A DNA stretch of 64,000 bases, taken from contig LNDT01000030.1 of NCBI GenBank assembly GCA_001464715.1, positions 186,001 through 250,000 on the forward strand, written 5' to 3'. This document shows, piece after piece, positions 24,384 through 32,879 of this stretch. The notes under the pieces were generated by a model that searched no databases, was not told the DNA's origin, and was given only the letters and a program-made list of their open reading frames with translations. The first letter of the stretch is position 1; each line of letters starts with the position of its first letter. A program made the translations under genes and the position numbers. The stretch comes from Bdellovibrionales bacterium Ga0074137. Lineage in GTDB: Bacteria; Bdellovibrionota; Bdellovibrionia; Bdellovibrionales; JAMPXM01.

Positions 24384-25682
24384 ATGGAAATCAAAGATCC
24401 GATTCATGGCTCGATCGCTTTGAGCGACGTCGAAGAGGCGATTCTTGAAACTCGCGAGTTTCAGCGTTTGCGCCAAATTAAACAGCTGGGCTTTGCCGAG
24501 TACAGTTTTCCTGGCGCCTCGCACACAAGATTTTTGCATTCCTTGGGCGTCATGCACCTCGCGGGCCGCGCTTTTGATTCTATTTTCAGCAACTTTAAAT
24601 TTTCTAGCGATGCTGTCCGCTCGAGGCTGCGCCGGGCGGTTCGGCTGGGCGCTCTGTTGCACGATATTGGTCACGGTCCTCTCTCACACACGACCGAAGA
24701 TGTGATGCCTCTTGTTGGCGAGCTCGACATCAAAGCCTACGCGCACCGCGAGCGAGGTTATGCGATCGATCCTCAGCGAAAAGCGACGCACGAAGATTAC
24801 TCGATCAAAATGGTGACTGATTCGGCGGTCTCCAAATGCCTCGATCGCCTGTCGAAAGATTTGAGTGGGATTCATGTGGCGTGTTTGATCGACCGGGGCG
24901 TGAAAGCGCCCGATGATTTTTTCGTCGATCAAGATTTAGATTTCCGACCCATTCTTTCCCAAGTCGTGTCCTCTGAAATGGACGTCGACCGAATGGACTA
25001 CCTTCAGCGCGACGCTTACTTTTGTGGAACGAATTACGGAAGCATCGAGCTTGATTGGCTGATTGGAAATCTCACTTTCCACGATCAACGAGGGAAAGTT
25101 TATCTTTCTCTCAATCGTCGCGCCCTCTACACATTTGATGATTTTTTGATCTCACGTCATCACATGTATCTGATGGTTTACTTTCATCACAAAAGTATCA
25201 TTTTTGAAGAGATGCTTCAGCGCTACCTACATTCTGACGAGTGCTCTTACCGCTTGCCGTCGGACCTTGAGGGTTATCTTCGCTGCTCGGACTTTTCTTT
25301 GTATGAGCATTTGGCGCTTCAAAAAAATGAATGGGCCAAACGAATTTCCGATCGTCGCCCCTTTCGCATGCTGACTGAAATCCATGCGACGGAAGGGTCC
25401 GCGCGCCCAAAGAAAATCTGCGATGTACTAAAAGGCGAAGGTATTGAGACAATTCACTCTTCGTCGGCGACGAGACTTTCAAAGTACCATGCAACCCAGG
25501 ATCAAGAGGCGTTTCCGATTTTTGTCGTCGACGAATATGATCTTCGCGAGAAGCCCGTGCCGATTGAGAAAGTCACACGTGTGTTCCAGAAATATGAAGA
25601 GACCCGAGTGATCGAACGTATTTATGTCGCTCCTGAAATGTTTGTACGCGCAAAGAAAATCGTCGCCGATAAAAAGCTGTAA
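24384..25682 (+). CDS. HD-domain phosphohydrolase (COG1078, dGTPase/SAMHD1-like)
   Basis: A 432-residue cytosolic metal-dependent hydrolase. Homologues begin 'I-DPIHG-I', so ATG 24384 ('MEIKDPIHGSIALSD') is used rather than the longer frame from 24261. HD-domain residues: 'FQRLRQIKQLG', His in 'SHTRFLHSLGVMHLA', the HD pair in 'ALLHDIGHGPLSHTTED', and Asp in 'SSEMDVDRMDYLQRDAYF'. Relatives include dNTP triphosphohydrolases, and the divergent thyA-folA pair makes a nucleotide-pool role plausible. Substrate not determined. Confidence 0.88.
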   Translation: MEIKDPIHGSIALSDVEEAILETREFQRLRQIKQLGFAEYSFPGASHTRFLHSLGVMHLAGRAFDSIFSNFKFSSDAVRSRLRRAVRLGALLHDIGHGPLSHTTEDVMPLVGELDIKAYAHRERGYAIDPQRKATHEDYSIKMVTDSAVSKCLDRLSKDLSGIHVACLIDRGVKAPDDFFVDQDLDFRPILSQVVSSEMDVDRMDYLQRDAYFCGTNYGSIELDWLIGNLTFHDQRGKVYLSLNRRALYTFDDFLISRHHMYLMVYFHHKSIIFEEMLQRYLHSDECSYRLPSDLEGYLRCSDFSLYEHLALQKNEWAKRISDRRPFRMLTEIHATEGSARPKKICDVLKGEGIETIHSSSATRLSKYHATQDQEAFPIFVVDEYDLREKPVPIEKVTRVFQKYEETRVIERIYVAPEMFVRAKKIVADKKL

Positions 25683-25718
25683 TTAGCGATTCTAGTCGGT
25701 GCCGGAAGGAAGCTTCGT

Positions 25719-26135
25719 ATGCCAAGCGGTTTTAAATTTAAAGTGGGCGATAGCGATTCGGTGACGATGGTCATCACTGACGAAATGGTTCGCGCTTTCG
25801 CAGCTCTCTCGGGCGATGACAATCCGGTTCACTTGGATGACGAGTTCGCCGGCAAAACTCGCTTCGGAAAACGAATTGCCCACGGCATGCTGTTGGGAGC
25901 CTTACTGTCGCGTGTTGCAGGCACCAAAATTCCAGGCCCAGGAACAATCGTTATCAGTCAGGACATTCGTTACAAAGAGCCATGCTACATTGGCGATACA
26001 GTCACGGCGGAAATTAAAATACTTCACGTGCGCGCAGATAAGCCCATCATTAAGATTTCAAGCCGTGTCACCAATCAAGCTGGCGGTGTCCTGATCGATG
26101 GTGGCGCCATTCTTTATTTTGAATCGGTCTCTTAG
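25719..26135 (+). CDS. MaoC-like (R)-specific enoyl-CoA hydratase
   Basis: A 138-residue hot-dog-fold hydratase of the PhaJ/MaoC type, adding water to trans-2-enoyl-CoA. The hydratase signature is intact: 'VRAFAALSGDDNPVHLDDEFAGKTRFGKRIAHGML' (read in two parts) contains the catalytic Asp and His of the D-x4-N-x-H pattern. GGAAGG precedes the ATG. It follows the HD gene by 36 bp and is probably co-transcribed with it. It could act in fatty-acid breakdown or supply. Confidence 0.88.
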   Translation: MPSGFKFKVGDSDSVTMVITDEMVRAFAALSGDDNPVHLDDEFAGKTRFGKRIAHGMLLGALLSRVAGTKIPGPGTIVISQDIRYKEPCYIGDTVTAEIKILHVRADKPIIKISSRVTNQAGGVLIDGGAILYFESVS

Positions 26136-26158
26136 TCGGTATCTAAATAGATAGACGC

Positions 26159-26653
26159 TTAGGCTTTGGACTTCTGTTCGGGATGTCGATCGGCCAAAGT
26201 TTTTGAAAGCGCATTCATCTCATTCATGACTTCTTGGTAGTCGTCTTTAGAGCGCAGTTTTCCTTGGGCACCGTACTCTCCAACAGTCAGCTGCTGTATG
26301 AGGCGGCGAATTGGGATCATGGGACCCACTAAGCGGTGGGTTAACACGATTCCTAAAGAGATCGAAATAATTGCGAAGATCGATGCAACAGACACCGTCG
26401 TGAAAGTGGCGGTGCGAAGCGATTGTTGGATTGCGCCGATCACTTCAGGTTCGATGCGGTAAACCACAGCTAGCGTCGAAATCATGTCGTCCAGTGAAAG
26501 TAGGAAGAGAAGAAAAACACCAGCCATCGTAATGAGAGTCATTCCGACAAAATAGAACGAGTATTTGAGCTGAAACTCAGGCCGGAGAAGAATGTTCTTC
26601 ATCGATCGTTGATCGCGAGAAGTGGTTAAGCCTGGTTGTGAATTTTCGTCCAT
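26159..26653 (-). CDS. Two-TM membrane protein with HAMP-like region
   Basis: A 164-residue inner-membrane protein. Two hydrophobic segments (~residues 33-53 and ~84-106, 'VSVASIFAIISISLGIVL') flank a short periplasmic loop of about 30 residues. After the second comes 'THRLVGPMIPIRRLIQQL', which resembles a HAMP linker (conserved Pro, amphipathic helix), then a second helix rich in Glu and Asn. There is no kinase or methyl-accepting domain, so it looks like a stand-alone transmembrane HAMP protein. It converges on the hydratase gene with a 23-bp gap. Function unknown. Confidence 0.75.
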   Translation of the reverse strand: MDENSQPGLTTSRDQRSMKNILLRPEFQLKYSFYFVGMTLITMAGVFLLFLLSLDDMISTLAVVYRIEPEVIGAIQQSLRTATFTTVSVASIFAIISISLGIVLTHRLVGPMIPIRRLIQQLTVGEYGAQGKLRSKDDYQEVMNEMNALSKTLADRHPEQKSKA

Positions 26654-26731
26654 GCCCTATTGTTTACGATTTCTAAATTTCTGCAATGCGTGCCTAGGTA
26701 ATATGTCGCTACACCCTCGACGGAGGTCGAG

Positions 26732-27241
26732 CTAGAGGCAGATGTCGAGTGGTTCGGTGTCGCGAACGGGCGGATTCATTTTTGCTTCGTGAATGATCGA
26801 AAGTGCTTCCGCTCGAGTAATACTTCCGCGCTGAAGTTCTTTAAAAAGTTCGGTCTCAAGATCTTTTCTTAAGTTTTTAATAGATTTGGCCTCGGGCCAA
26901 AGATTGTCGGCGCGATTGGTTCCGCCCAAGGACAGCGGATAGAAGTGGTCGATCGTGTAGTGCTTGCGGCATTTCGTCGGAACACCGTAGGCGTCGTAAA
27001 TTTGTTTTTTGAGCGAAGAAGAAACTTTGCGATAGCAGTAGGCGATCTGCTCGGGGTATCTGAATTCTTCGAAGTGCTTATCGCGGGTCGTACACACGGA
27101 ACCCTTTGTCGCGGCCTCGGGCGTGTAGGGGAAATCGGCGAGGGCCTCGTGAGGCCGAGAGAGTGTGGCCAATAAGATCAATAAAGGACCGATAAGACGC
27201 GTCACTTTTCGAACCACTCTCCCTCCTTGGGTCGGGTTCAT
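26732..27241 (-). CDS. Exported HNH-type nuclease candidate
   Basis: A 169-residue protein with a basic start, hydrophobic stretch 'LIGPLLILLATLS' and likely signal peptidase site after 'EALA'. The mature part has 'HYTIDHFYPLSLGGTNRADNLW', matching the His-Asp-His region and following Asn of secreted HNH endonucleases, and then basic residues 'KSIKNLRKDLE'. Four Cys could form disulfides, consistent with export. A periplasmic or secreted DNase would suit digestion of foreign or prey DNA, but that role is inferred. The gene stands alone, divergent from the MFS transporter. Confidence 0.78.
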   Translation of the reverse strand: MNPTQGGRVVRKVTRLIGPLLILLATLSRPHEALADFPYTPEAATKGSVCTTRDKHFEEFRYPEQIAYCYRKVSSSLKKQIYDAYGVPTKCRKHYTIDHFYPLSLGGTNRADNLWPEAKSIKNLRKDLETELFKELQRGSITRAEALSIIHEAKMNPPVRDTEPLDICL

Positions 27242-27339
27242 CTTGCTGTCGCTCGTGCTCTTCAGTTCAAAGCCTATCGTTATTCGGCGAATGGTAAAGT
27301 CGATTTACAAAACCGCGCAACAAGGTCTAGGATCGCGCG

Positions 27340-28590
27340 GTGGACTTAAGCCCGCTCAAGCGACGAGATTTTCGCCTTCTCTATATTGGCCAGTTTGTAA
27401 GTTTCTTCGGCTCGACGATGAGTTACGTAGCGATGCCCTACATTTTGTACCAGTCCACTAAGTCGACAATTCTGACGGGGCTTCTTGGGGTTATTCAGCT
27501 CGTGCCATCGGTGGTAGGTGGGCTTTTTGGTGGGGCGCTGGCTGATTCGATCGATCGTCGAAAGCTAATAGTCATTTGCGAAATAGGTATGGCCCTTATT
27601 GTTTTAGCTATGGGAATCGCAATCTCGGTTCTTAAACCGGGGTACCCTTCGGCGGGTTGGATTTTGCTCGCAGCAGCGTTGCTCGCGATCTTTAACGGAT
27701 TTCATCGGCCAGCTTTGGAAGCGCTCACGCCGCGCCTTGTGGAAAAGCACGAGATGCCCGCTGTCGGAGTCCTCTCTTCTTTTCGTGGAAACGTCGGAAT
27801 GATCGGTGGCCCCGCGGTTGCTGGAATTCTTATCAGCGCCGGAGGAGCCGATCTCGCTTTTTTCCTAGATGCAATCACGTTTGTAATCTGTGTTGTGGCG
27901 ATACTTATGATCCGTCACATTCCTAAAGTCGAGAACGCCGCGAAGTTTTCGATTCAGTCCGTGCGGGAGGGATTCCGCTATGCCATGGGACGGCAGGAGC
28001 TTGTCGGAACTTATGCAGTCGACATCGTCGCGATGACTTTTTCCATGCCCAATCTTCTTTTTCCTGCGGTGGCCGACGCGTTTGGCAGTCCCGTCTATCT
28101 TGGTTGGCTTCACTCAGGCATATCGCTGGGTGCATTGATTGCGACGTTAACATGTCGGCCTCTTTTGAAGAATCCCCGGCATGGGCTGATCATCGTGATT
28201 GCGGCCGCTGTTTGGTCTTTGGCGATGATTGGTTTTGGACTGGCCTGGAGTTTTCCGGTCGCAATGGCGTTCCTTATTTTGGCTGGCTACGCCGACATGG
28301 TGAGTGCTGTTTTTCGAATGACGATTTGGAATCAAACAATTCCCGACGAATACCGCGGACGGTTGGCGGGGATTGAAATGATCTCTTACTTAAGTGGTCC
28401 CATGCTTGGAAATACGCAACTTGGTTTTCTTTCGTCGGCGCTTGGTATTCAACGTGCGATTGCGATTTCAAGCTTCCTAGGTTTTGGTGGCGTGCTCGCT
28501 TGCGCGAAAGCACTTCCAAAGTTTATTTATTACCGTGCGCCTGACACGACACCGATGGTACCGGACTCATCGCCGGAGGTTTCATCGTGA
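27340..28590 (+). CDS. MFS transporter (MFS_3/EntS-like exporter)
   Basis: A 416-residue integral membrane protein with about twelve hydrophobic segments, beginning at GTG 27340 ('MDLSPLKRRDFRLLYIGQF'). The loop motif between helices 2 and 3 ('GGALADSIDRRKLIV') matches the MFS motif A (G-x3-D-R-x-R/K-K). The N-terminal 'FR-L-GQ--S-FG' pattern is typical of the MFS_3 group, which exports siderophores and drugs. Substrate unknown. Its stop overlaps the start of ung by 4 bp, so the two are coupled although functionally unrelated. Confidence 0.9.
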   Translation: MDLSPLKRRDFRLLYIGQFVSFFGSTMSYVAMPYILYQSTKSTILTGLLGVIQLVPSVVGGLFGGALADSIDRRKLIVICEIGMALIVLAMGIAISVLKPGYPSAGWILLAAALLAIFNGFHRPALEALTPRLVEKHEMPAVGVLSSFRGNVGMIGGPAVAGILISAGGADLAFFLDAITFVICVVAILMIRHIPKVENAAKFSIQSVREGFRYAMGRQELVGTYAVDIVAMTFSMPNLLFPAVADAFGSPVYLGWLHSGISLGALIATLTCRPLLKNPRHGLIIVIAAAVWSLAMIGFGLAWSFPVAMAFLILAGYADMVSAVFRMTIWNQTIPDEYRGRLAGIEMISYLSGPMLGNTQLGFLSSALGIQRAIAISSFLGFGGVLACAKALPKFIYYRAPDTTPMVPDSSPEVSS

Positions 28591-29261
28591 AACTGGATTC
28601 TTCGTGGCAGGACGTTTTGGGAGCTGAACTTCGGTCATCGAAAATGTTGGGAGTTTTTGAAAAGCTCCGCCAGGACCGAGACCGGGGTCATAATGTTTTC
28701 CCGCCGGAAGAAAAAATTTTTGCCGCTTTCAATGCGACGCCATTTGATCAAGTTCGAGTTGTTATTTTGGGCCAGGATCCTTATCCCACGGCCGGGCATG
28801 CCAACGGTCTCAGTTTTTCAGTGTCACCCGGAGTTCAAATTCCCCGATCACTTCAAAATATATTTAAAGAACTCGAATCCGATCTCGGTATGAAGCGCCC
28901 CAAAAGCGGCGATCTGACGCCATGGACGCGGCAAGGAGTTCTGCTCTTAAACAGCGTGCTCACGGTTCGAGAGGGCCACGCTCATGCGCATGAAAAGTAC
29001 GGCTGGCAGTTTTTAACGGAACGCGCGATTCGCGAGATCAGTCTTAAATCCACAAGCGTCGCGTTTATTTTGTGGGGCGCCTACGCAAGACGACAAAAAG
29101 AAGTTATGGCCGCCGGAAGTGACAAAAATCACCTGATCCTCGAATCGGCCCATCCGTCGCCACTTTCGGCCCGCCGGGGATTTTTCGGATCGGGTCCGTT
29201 CTCTCAAGTTAATCAATTCTTCCGTCTTCGCGGAGAGCCCGAGATCGACTGGCGGCTCTAG
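28587..29261 (+). CDS. ung: Uracil-DNA glycosylase
   Basis: A 224-residue family-1 UDG that excises uracil from DNA. The GTG start overlaps the MFS stop (GTGA). Diagnostic motifs: the water-activating loop 'VVILGQDPYPTAGHANGLSF' with catalytic Asp, the Ser/Pro loop 'PRSLQNIFKELE', 'GVLLLNSVLTVREGHAHAH', and the leucine-intercalation region 'HPSPLSARRGFFGSGPFS' with catalytic His. Normal length for the family. Confidence 0.97.
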   Translation: MKLDSSWQDVLGAELRSSKMLGVFEKLRQDRDRGHNVFPPEEKIFAAFNATPFDQVRVVILGQDPYPTAGHANGLSFSVSPGVQIPRSLQNIFKELESDLGMKRPKSGDLTPWTRQGVLLLNSVLTVREGHAHAHEKYGWQFLTERAIREISLKSTSVAFILWGAYARRQKEVMAAGSDKNHLILESAHPSPLSARRGFFGSGPFSQVNQFFRLRGEPEIDWRL

Positions 29262-29351
29262 TGCCGCACTGCAATTTATGTGGTCTTTGAATCTTATCAA
29301 AAGCTATCTTCGGCGCTGCTAATTTAGACAATTTTGAAAAAGGAGCTTTCG

Positions 29352-30971
29352 GTGAAAGCATTCTCTTCGAGCGTTTTTCGGGGCAGCGTTTTTATCTTTT
29401 CGGCATTAGTTCTTGGCGCCGGACTTGCGCACGCCGCACCGACGACCTTCGTTTATTGCTCGGAAGGGAGCCCTCGAACTTTCAATCCGCAAATGGGCGC
29501 CGATGGCCCGACCTTCAATGCAAGCTCGCGCACGATTTACAACCGCCTGGTCGACTTTGAAAAAGGCGGAACAAAAGTTGTTCCTTCTTTGGCGGCTTCT
29601 TGGGTGACATCGAAAGACAAAAAACAGATCACTTTCAAACTCCGAAAAGATGTTCCCTTTCAGACAACGGCCTGGTTTAAACCCACCCGGAATTTCAATG
29701 CTGACGATGTCATTTTCACGTTCAACCGAATGCTGAAGAAGGATCATCCGTATCACAAGGTGAATGGCGGGGTTTACGAGTACTTCACATCGATGGAGAT
29801 GGATAAACTTGTGAGCGACATTAAAAAAGTTGACGATCACACCGTCACTTTTGTGTTGTCTCGTCCCGAGACGCCGTTTCTCGCCAACATGGCTATGGAC
29901 TTCGCCTCGATTCTTTCCGCCGAGTACGCGGACAATCTGACGACGGCGAAAACTCCCGAGAAAATTGATATCGAGCCGATTGGCACGGGACCCTTTCAAT
30001 TTGTTCGCTATGAAAAGGACTCGCAGATTCGGTTTGAAGCGAATGAGAAGTATTTTGAGGGAAAATCAAAGATCGACAAACTTGTCTTCGCGATCACTAT
30101 TGAACCAAACGTTCGAACGCAGAAATTAAAGCGAGGCGAGTGTCAATTTGTCGCCGAGCCGTCGGTCCTCGATCTACCGGCGCTTCGAAAAGAACTTGGC
30201 GTGTCGGTCATTGAGCAAGAAGGACTCAATGTTGGCTACCTCGCTTTCAACGTCGAGAAGAAACCTTTTGGCGATGCTCGTGTTCGAGAAGCCATCGCAA
30301 AAGCGCTCAACCGCAAAACGTACTTAGATGCGATCTATCAGGGCCAAGCTACGCTTGCGACAAATCCAATTCCGCCAACGATGTGGTCCTACAATAAGAC
30401 CGTTAAAGACACTGTCTTTGATGCTGCCGCAGCGAAAAAACTTTTGGCCGACGCTGGATTTCCCAATGGATTTGAAACGACTCTTTGGTACATGCCGGTG
30501 TCTCGGCCTTATAATCCCAACGCAAAAAAAATGGCTGAGATGATGCAAGCTGACCTTGCGAAGATTGGTGTGAAGGCAAAGCTTGTGACTTACGACTGGA
30601 GCACTTACCTCGATAAAGCTCGTGGCGGTGAGCACGACATGCTGCTGATGGGATGGACCGGCGACAATGGCGATCCGGACAATTTCTTGGGTACACTTCT
30701 CAGCTGCGCGGCCGTTAAGGGTGGTTCGAATTACTCCCGGTGGTGCAACAAAGACTTCGACAAGCTTGTGAACGACGCTCGTCAAGCCCCGGATCAGAAA
30801 ACACGAACCGCTCTTTATATGAAGGCCCAAGAGGTTTTCAAAAAAGAGCTTCCTTGGATCACAATCGCTCACGCCAAAGCCTTCCGCGCCATGGAAAAAA
30901 GAGTGAAGGGTTACACGATGTCGCCGTTTGGAACGGATTCATTTTATGGCGTCGACGTTGAGAAAAAATAA
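29352..30971 (+). CDS. dppA: Periplasmic dipeptide/oligopeptide-binding protein (SBP_bac_5)
   Basis: A 539-residue ABC-transporter receptor for peptides. GTG 29352 is chosen for AAGGAG at 6-base spacing; the TTG at 29334 precedes that site. Signal peptide 'VFIFSALVLGAGLAHA' is followed by the mature 'APTTFVYCSEGSPRTFNPQ'. Family features include 'YNRLVDFEKGGTKVVPSLAASW' (split over two elements), 'FHADDV'-like 'FNADDVIFTFNRML', 'GTGPFQFVRYEKD' and 'LMGWTGDNGDPDNFL', close to E. coli DppA. The likely membrane partners dppBCDF lie 6.5 kb downstream on the same strand. Confidence 0.93.
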   Translation: MKAFSSSVFRGSVFIFSALVLGAGLAHAAPTTFVYCSEGSPRTFNPQMGADGPTFNASSRTIYNRLVDFEKGGTKVVPSLAASWVTSKDKKQITFKLRKDVPFQTTAWFKPTRNFNADDVIFTFNRMLKKDHPYHKVNGGVYEYFTSMEMDKLVSDIKKVDDHTVTFVLSRPETPFLANMAMDFASILSAEYADNLTTAKTPEKIDIEPIGTGPFQFVRYEKDSQIRFEANEKYFEGKSKIDKLVFAITIEPNVRTQKLKRGECQFVAEPSVLDLPALRKELGVSVIEQEGLNVGYLAFNVEKKPFGDARVREAIAKALNRKTYLDAIYQGQATLATNPIPPTMWSYNKTVKDTVFDAAAAKKLLADAGFPNGFETTLWYMPVSRPYNPNAKKMAEMMQADLAKIGVKAKLVTYDWSTYLDKARGGEHDMLLMGWTGDNGDPDNFLGTLLSCAAVKGGSNYSRWCNKDFDKLVNDARQAPDQKTRTALYMKAQEVFKKELPWITIAHAKAFRAMEKRVKGYTMSPFGTDSFYGVDVEKK

Positions 30972-31008
30972 GATGAAAAATTTAGACCACTGTTTCTATG
31001 GAGTGCCT

Positions 31009-32172
31009 ATGCTGACTTTTAAAATGACGAAGTATTCTGTCGCCGCAAGATCAATCCGCTGCGTTCTTGCCGTTTTGACCGGCGTTTGCGTGAGTGCGGG
31101 CCAGTTGTCAGAAGCTTCGGCCGGCGCTCTTGGAAATCTGGAGACTCCCATTGTTTCATTGGGAGCCTTGACCTCGCTTCCAGAGAATCTTCAAAAAGGT
31201 ATTTCCTCGCCGATCGGAACACTGATCGATGAAAACGACTGTCAGCGAAAGATCGTTATGCCTGAAGAGCAGCCGCCGCTGGTGGCCGGCGAGATGCAGG
31301 TGCCGAAGTTTACGGTTGAAATTTCAGGCCCCGGTTGCCCTGTGACTTATATGGCCGAGTTGACGGGAATCCAGGAACCGATGGGTTTCACAGCGCAGTT
31401 TAAATTCAAGTACGCGGCACAGTCAGCGGAGGCCAAAGCGCTTTACGATATCGACGCCACCGAATTTGTTGGGGAACTCAGAGCCGTTGGGCTTCAGTCA
31501 CCCACGGGCGGAGGGATTGAGTTTTCCTTTAAATACGACGGCAAAGGCAATTCTCAGAGCATGGGACCCTTTAGCAGCCTCAATCAAATGAACGGCAAAG
31601 TTGCTATTTCGATGGGTGGGGCGATGGGTCCGCGTTCGGGCTCTGGAATGCCGTTCAATTTGAAAATTGAAGGTGGATTCGAAGACCTGCTTCGTTTTGA
31701 CTTTAAAAATGAATCCGCCGAGCTAAAAAGTTCGACGGTGTTCTCTGGTTTCGCACCTCAGGCAGTTTACACCGTCAATGGTAAGAATGTCCCAGAGGCC
31801 GAGTACAAAACTATCCGCGATCTCGTGAAACTTCCGGGCGTGGGTGACATTGGCCTTGGCGAAGAAGAGTCAACCCTCGAGTGCAAGGCCGAAGTCACGC
31901 GCGCAGGTATGTCTGTGCCGATGGCTTCGTCGCGATCTTGCGGAGGATTCAAAAAAGAAGAAATGGACGTCGACGGCGTTAAAATGATCTTCGATTTCAA
32001 TTCGGATCCGAACTACACTTCGATTCGCGTCGACGTGTGCCCGGCCGGAGCGGCGTGCGGAATGTCCGAGCGCGCGTTTCTTCCTGACGAGACAGCGACG
32101 TATGTCGATCAGCTCTTAGGAACTTATACAGTCACGACGACGTGCGCGGTGGTACCTGTATGCACGCCGTAG
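31009..32172 (+). CDS. Exported protein of unknown function
   Basis: About 387 residues from ATG 31009, chosen for GGAG just upstream and because it places the signal peptide ('SIRCVLAVLTGVCVSAGQ', cleavage near 'SEASA') properly; an earlier frame starts inside dppA. The mature protein is rich in Gly, Ser and beta-type sequence, with eight or more Cys spread along it, suggesting a disulfide-bonded extracytoplasmic beta protein. No recognised domain. It opens an exported-protein operon (31009-34956) with overlapping genes that ends in a TIGR02147 regulator. Confidence 0.7.
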   Translation: MLTFKMTKYSVAARSIRCVLAVLTGVCVSAGQLSEASAGALGNLETPIVSLGALTSLPENLQKGISSPIGTLIDENDCQRKIVMPEEQPPLVAGEMQVPKFTVEISGPGCPVTYMAELTGIQEPMGFTAQFKFKYAAQSAEAKALYDIDATEFVGELRAVGLQSPTGGGIEFSFKYDGKGNSQSMGPFSSLNQMNGKVAISMGGAMGPRSGSGMPFNLKIEGGFEDLLRFDFKNESAELKSSTVFSGFAPQAVYTVNGKNVPEAEYKTIRDLVKLPGVGDIGLGEEESTLECKAEVTRAGMSVPMASSRSCGGFKKEEMDVDGVKMIFDFNSDPNYTSIRVDVCPAGAACGMSERAFLPDETATYVDQLLGTYTVTTTCAVVPVCTP

Positions 32173-32879
32173 TCACTTGTTTAGCTCGATTTTTTTCTGT
32201 CAGCGCTGTCTTTGGCCTCTTTTTCACACTGAGTGCGTCGGTGGCCCATGCGCAGTTCACAATTAGTGATCCAAAAAATGTTTTGGATGATCTCAAGCGT
32301 CGTATAGCTGTTGGAACTCCGTTTGAGCAAGCGATGGCTTGTGGGGAAACGAAGCCTTACACGGCTTATCACTCTCGCTGCGAGTATCGCTGCTCGACAA
32401 GTTTTTGCCAGAGCCGATGTGAAGTCGCCACTGGGTTTGAGGCCAAATTCAATTTGCACGTGAGTGAGTGTTCAGCGGATGGGGCGAATATTTTCGGAGA
32501 CAACGGTCTTGATCTTCCGATTTCGAAAACCGAATACGAAGCGGACGGCCATTGGATTCAGGCGCTACTTCGAGGCGCGGGAAGATTTATTCAGCCCGTG
32601 GGGGAGTGGACGATTAAAGATGCCAGAGGCGGACGCGCGTCTCGAATCGTTGGCGGAAAAACCGTTCCTATTCCCAGCGTCACTGAAATTTCTCTGGAGC
32701 TTAGTTTCGGGACGCCTGGGGCACAAACCGAGTCGTTTTTCATATTGATCGATGACAGCAAAAAAGGTCTCGATCAGTTGCTTGGCTTTGGCGAGGGATT
32801 GTTTCCAACAGCGAACTCTCAATTCTTTATGATTCAAAAAGGAGTCGTAATTCCTAAAACCGGAGGCGGATTATTTTGA
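32160..32879 (+). CDS. Small exported Cys-rich protein of unknown function
   Basis: 239 residues from ATG 32160, overlapping the previous gene's end by 13 bp. Signal peptide 'FFSVSAVFGLFFTLSASVAHA'-like, with cleavage after AHA. The mature part has a Cys cluster ('CGETKPYTAYHSRCEYRCS', 'FCQSRCE'), six Cys in about 30 residues, which suggests a compact disulfide knot, followed by a beta-rich domain. Not recognised. Coupling to its neighbours on both sides (overlap with the preceding gene, TTGA overlap with the protease gene) implies they work together. Confidence 0.68.
   Translation: MHAVVTCLARFFSVSAVFGLFFTLSASVAHAQFTISDPKNVLDDLKRRIAVGTPFEQAMACGETKPYTAYHSRCEYRCSTSFCQSRCEVATGFEAKFNLHVSECSADGANIFGDNGLDLPISKTEYEADGHWIQALLRGAGRFIQPVGEWTIKDARGGRASRIVGGKTVPIPSVTEISLELSFGTPGAQTESFFILIDDSKKGLDQLLGFGEGLFPTANSQFFMIQKGVVIPKTGGGLF

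Noticed and set aside
26716-26731. Terminator after the exported HNH gene
   Set aside because: CTCGAC/GTCGAG makes a 6-bp hairpin but directly abuts the stop codon and lacks a T-tract on the minus strand.
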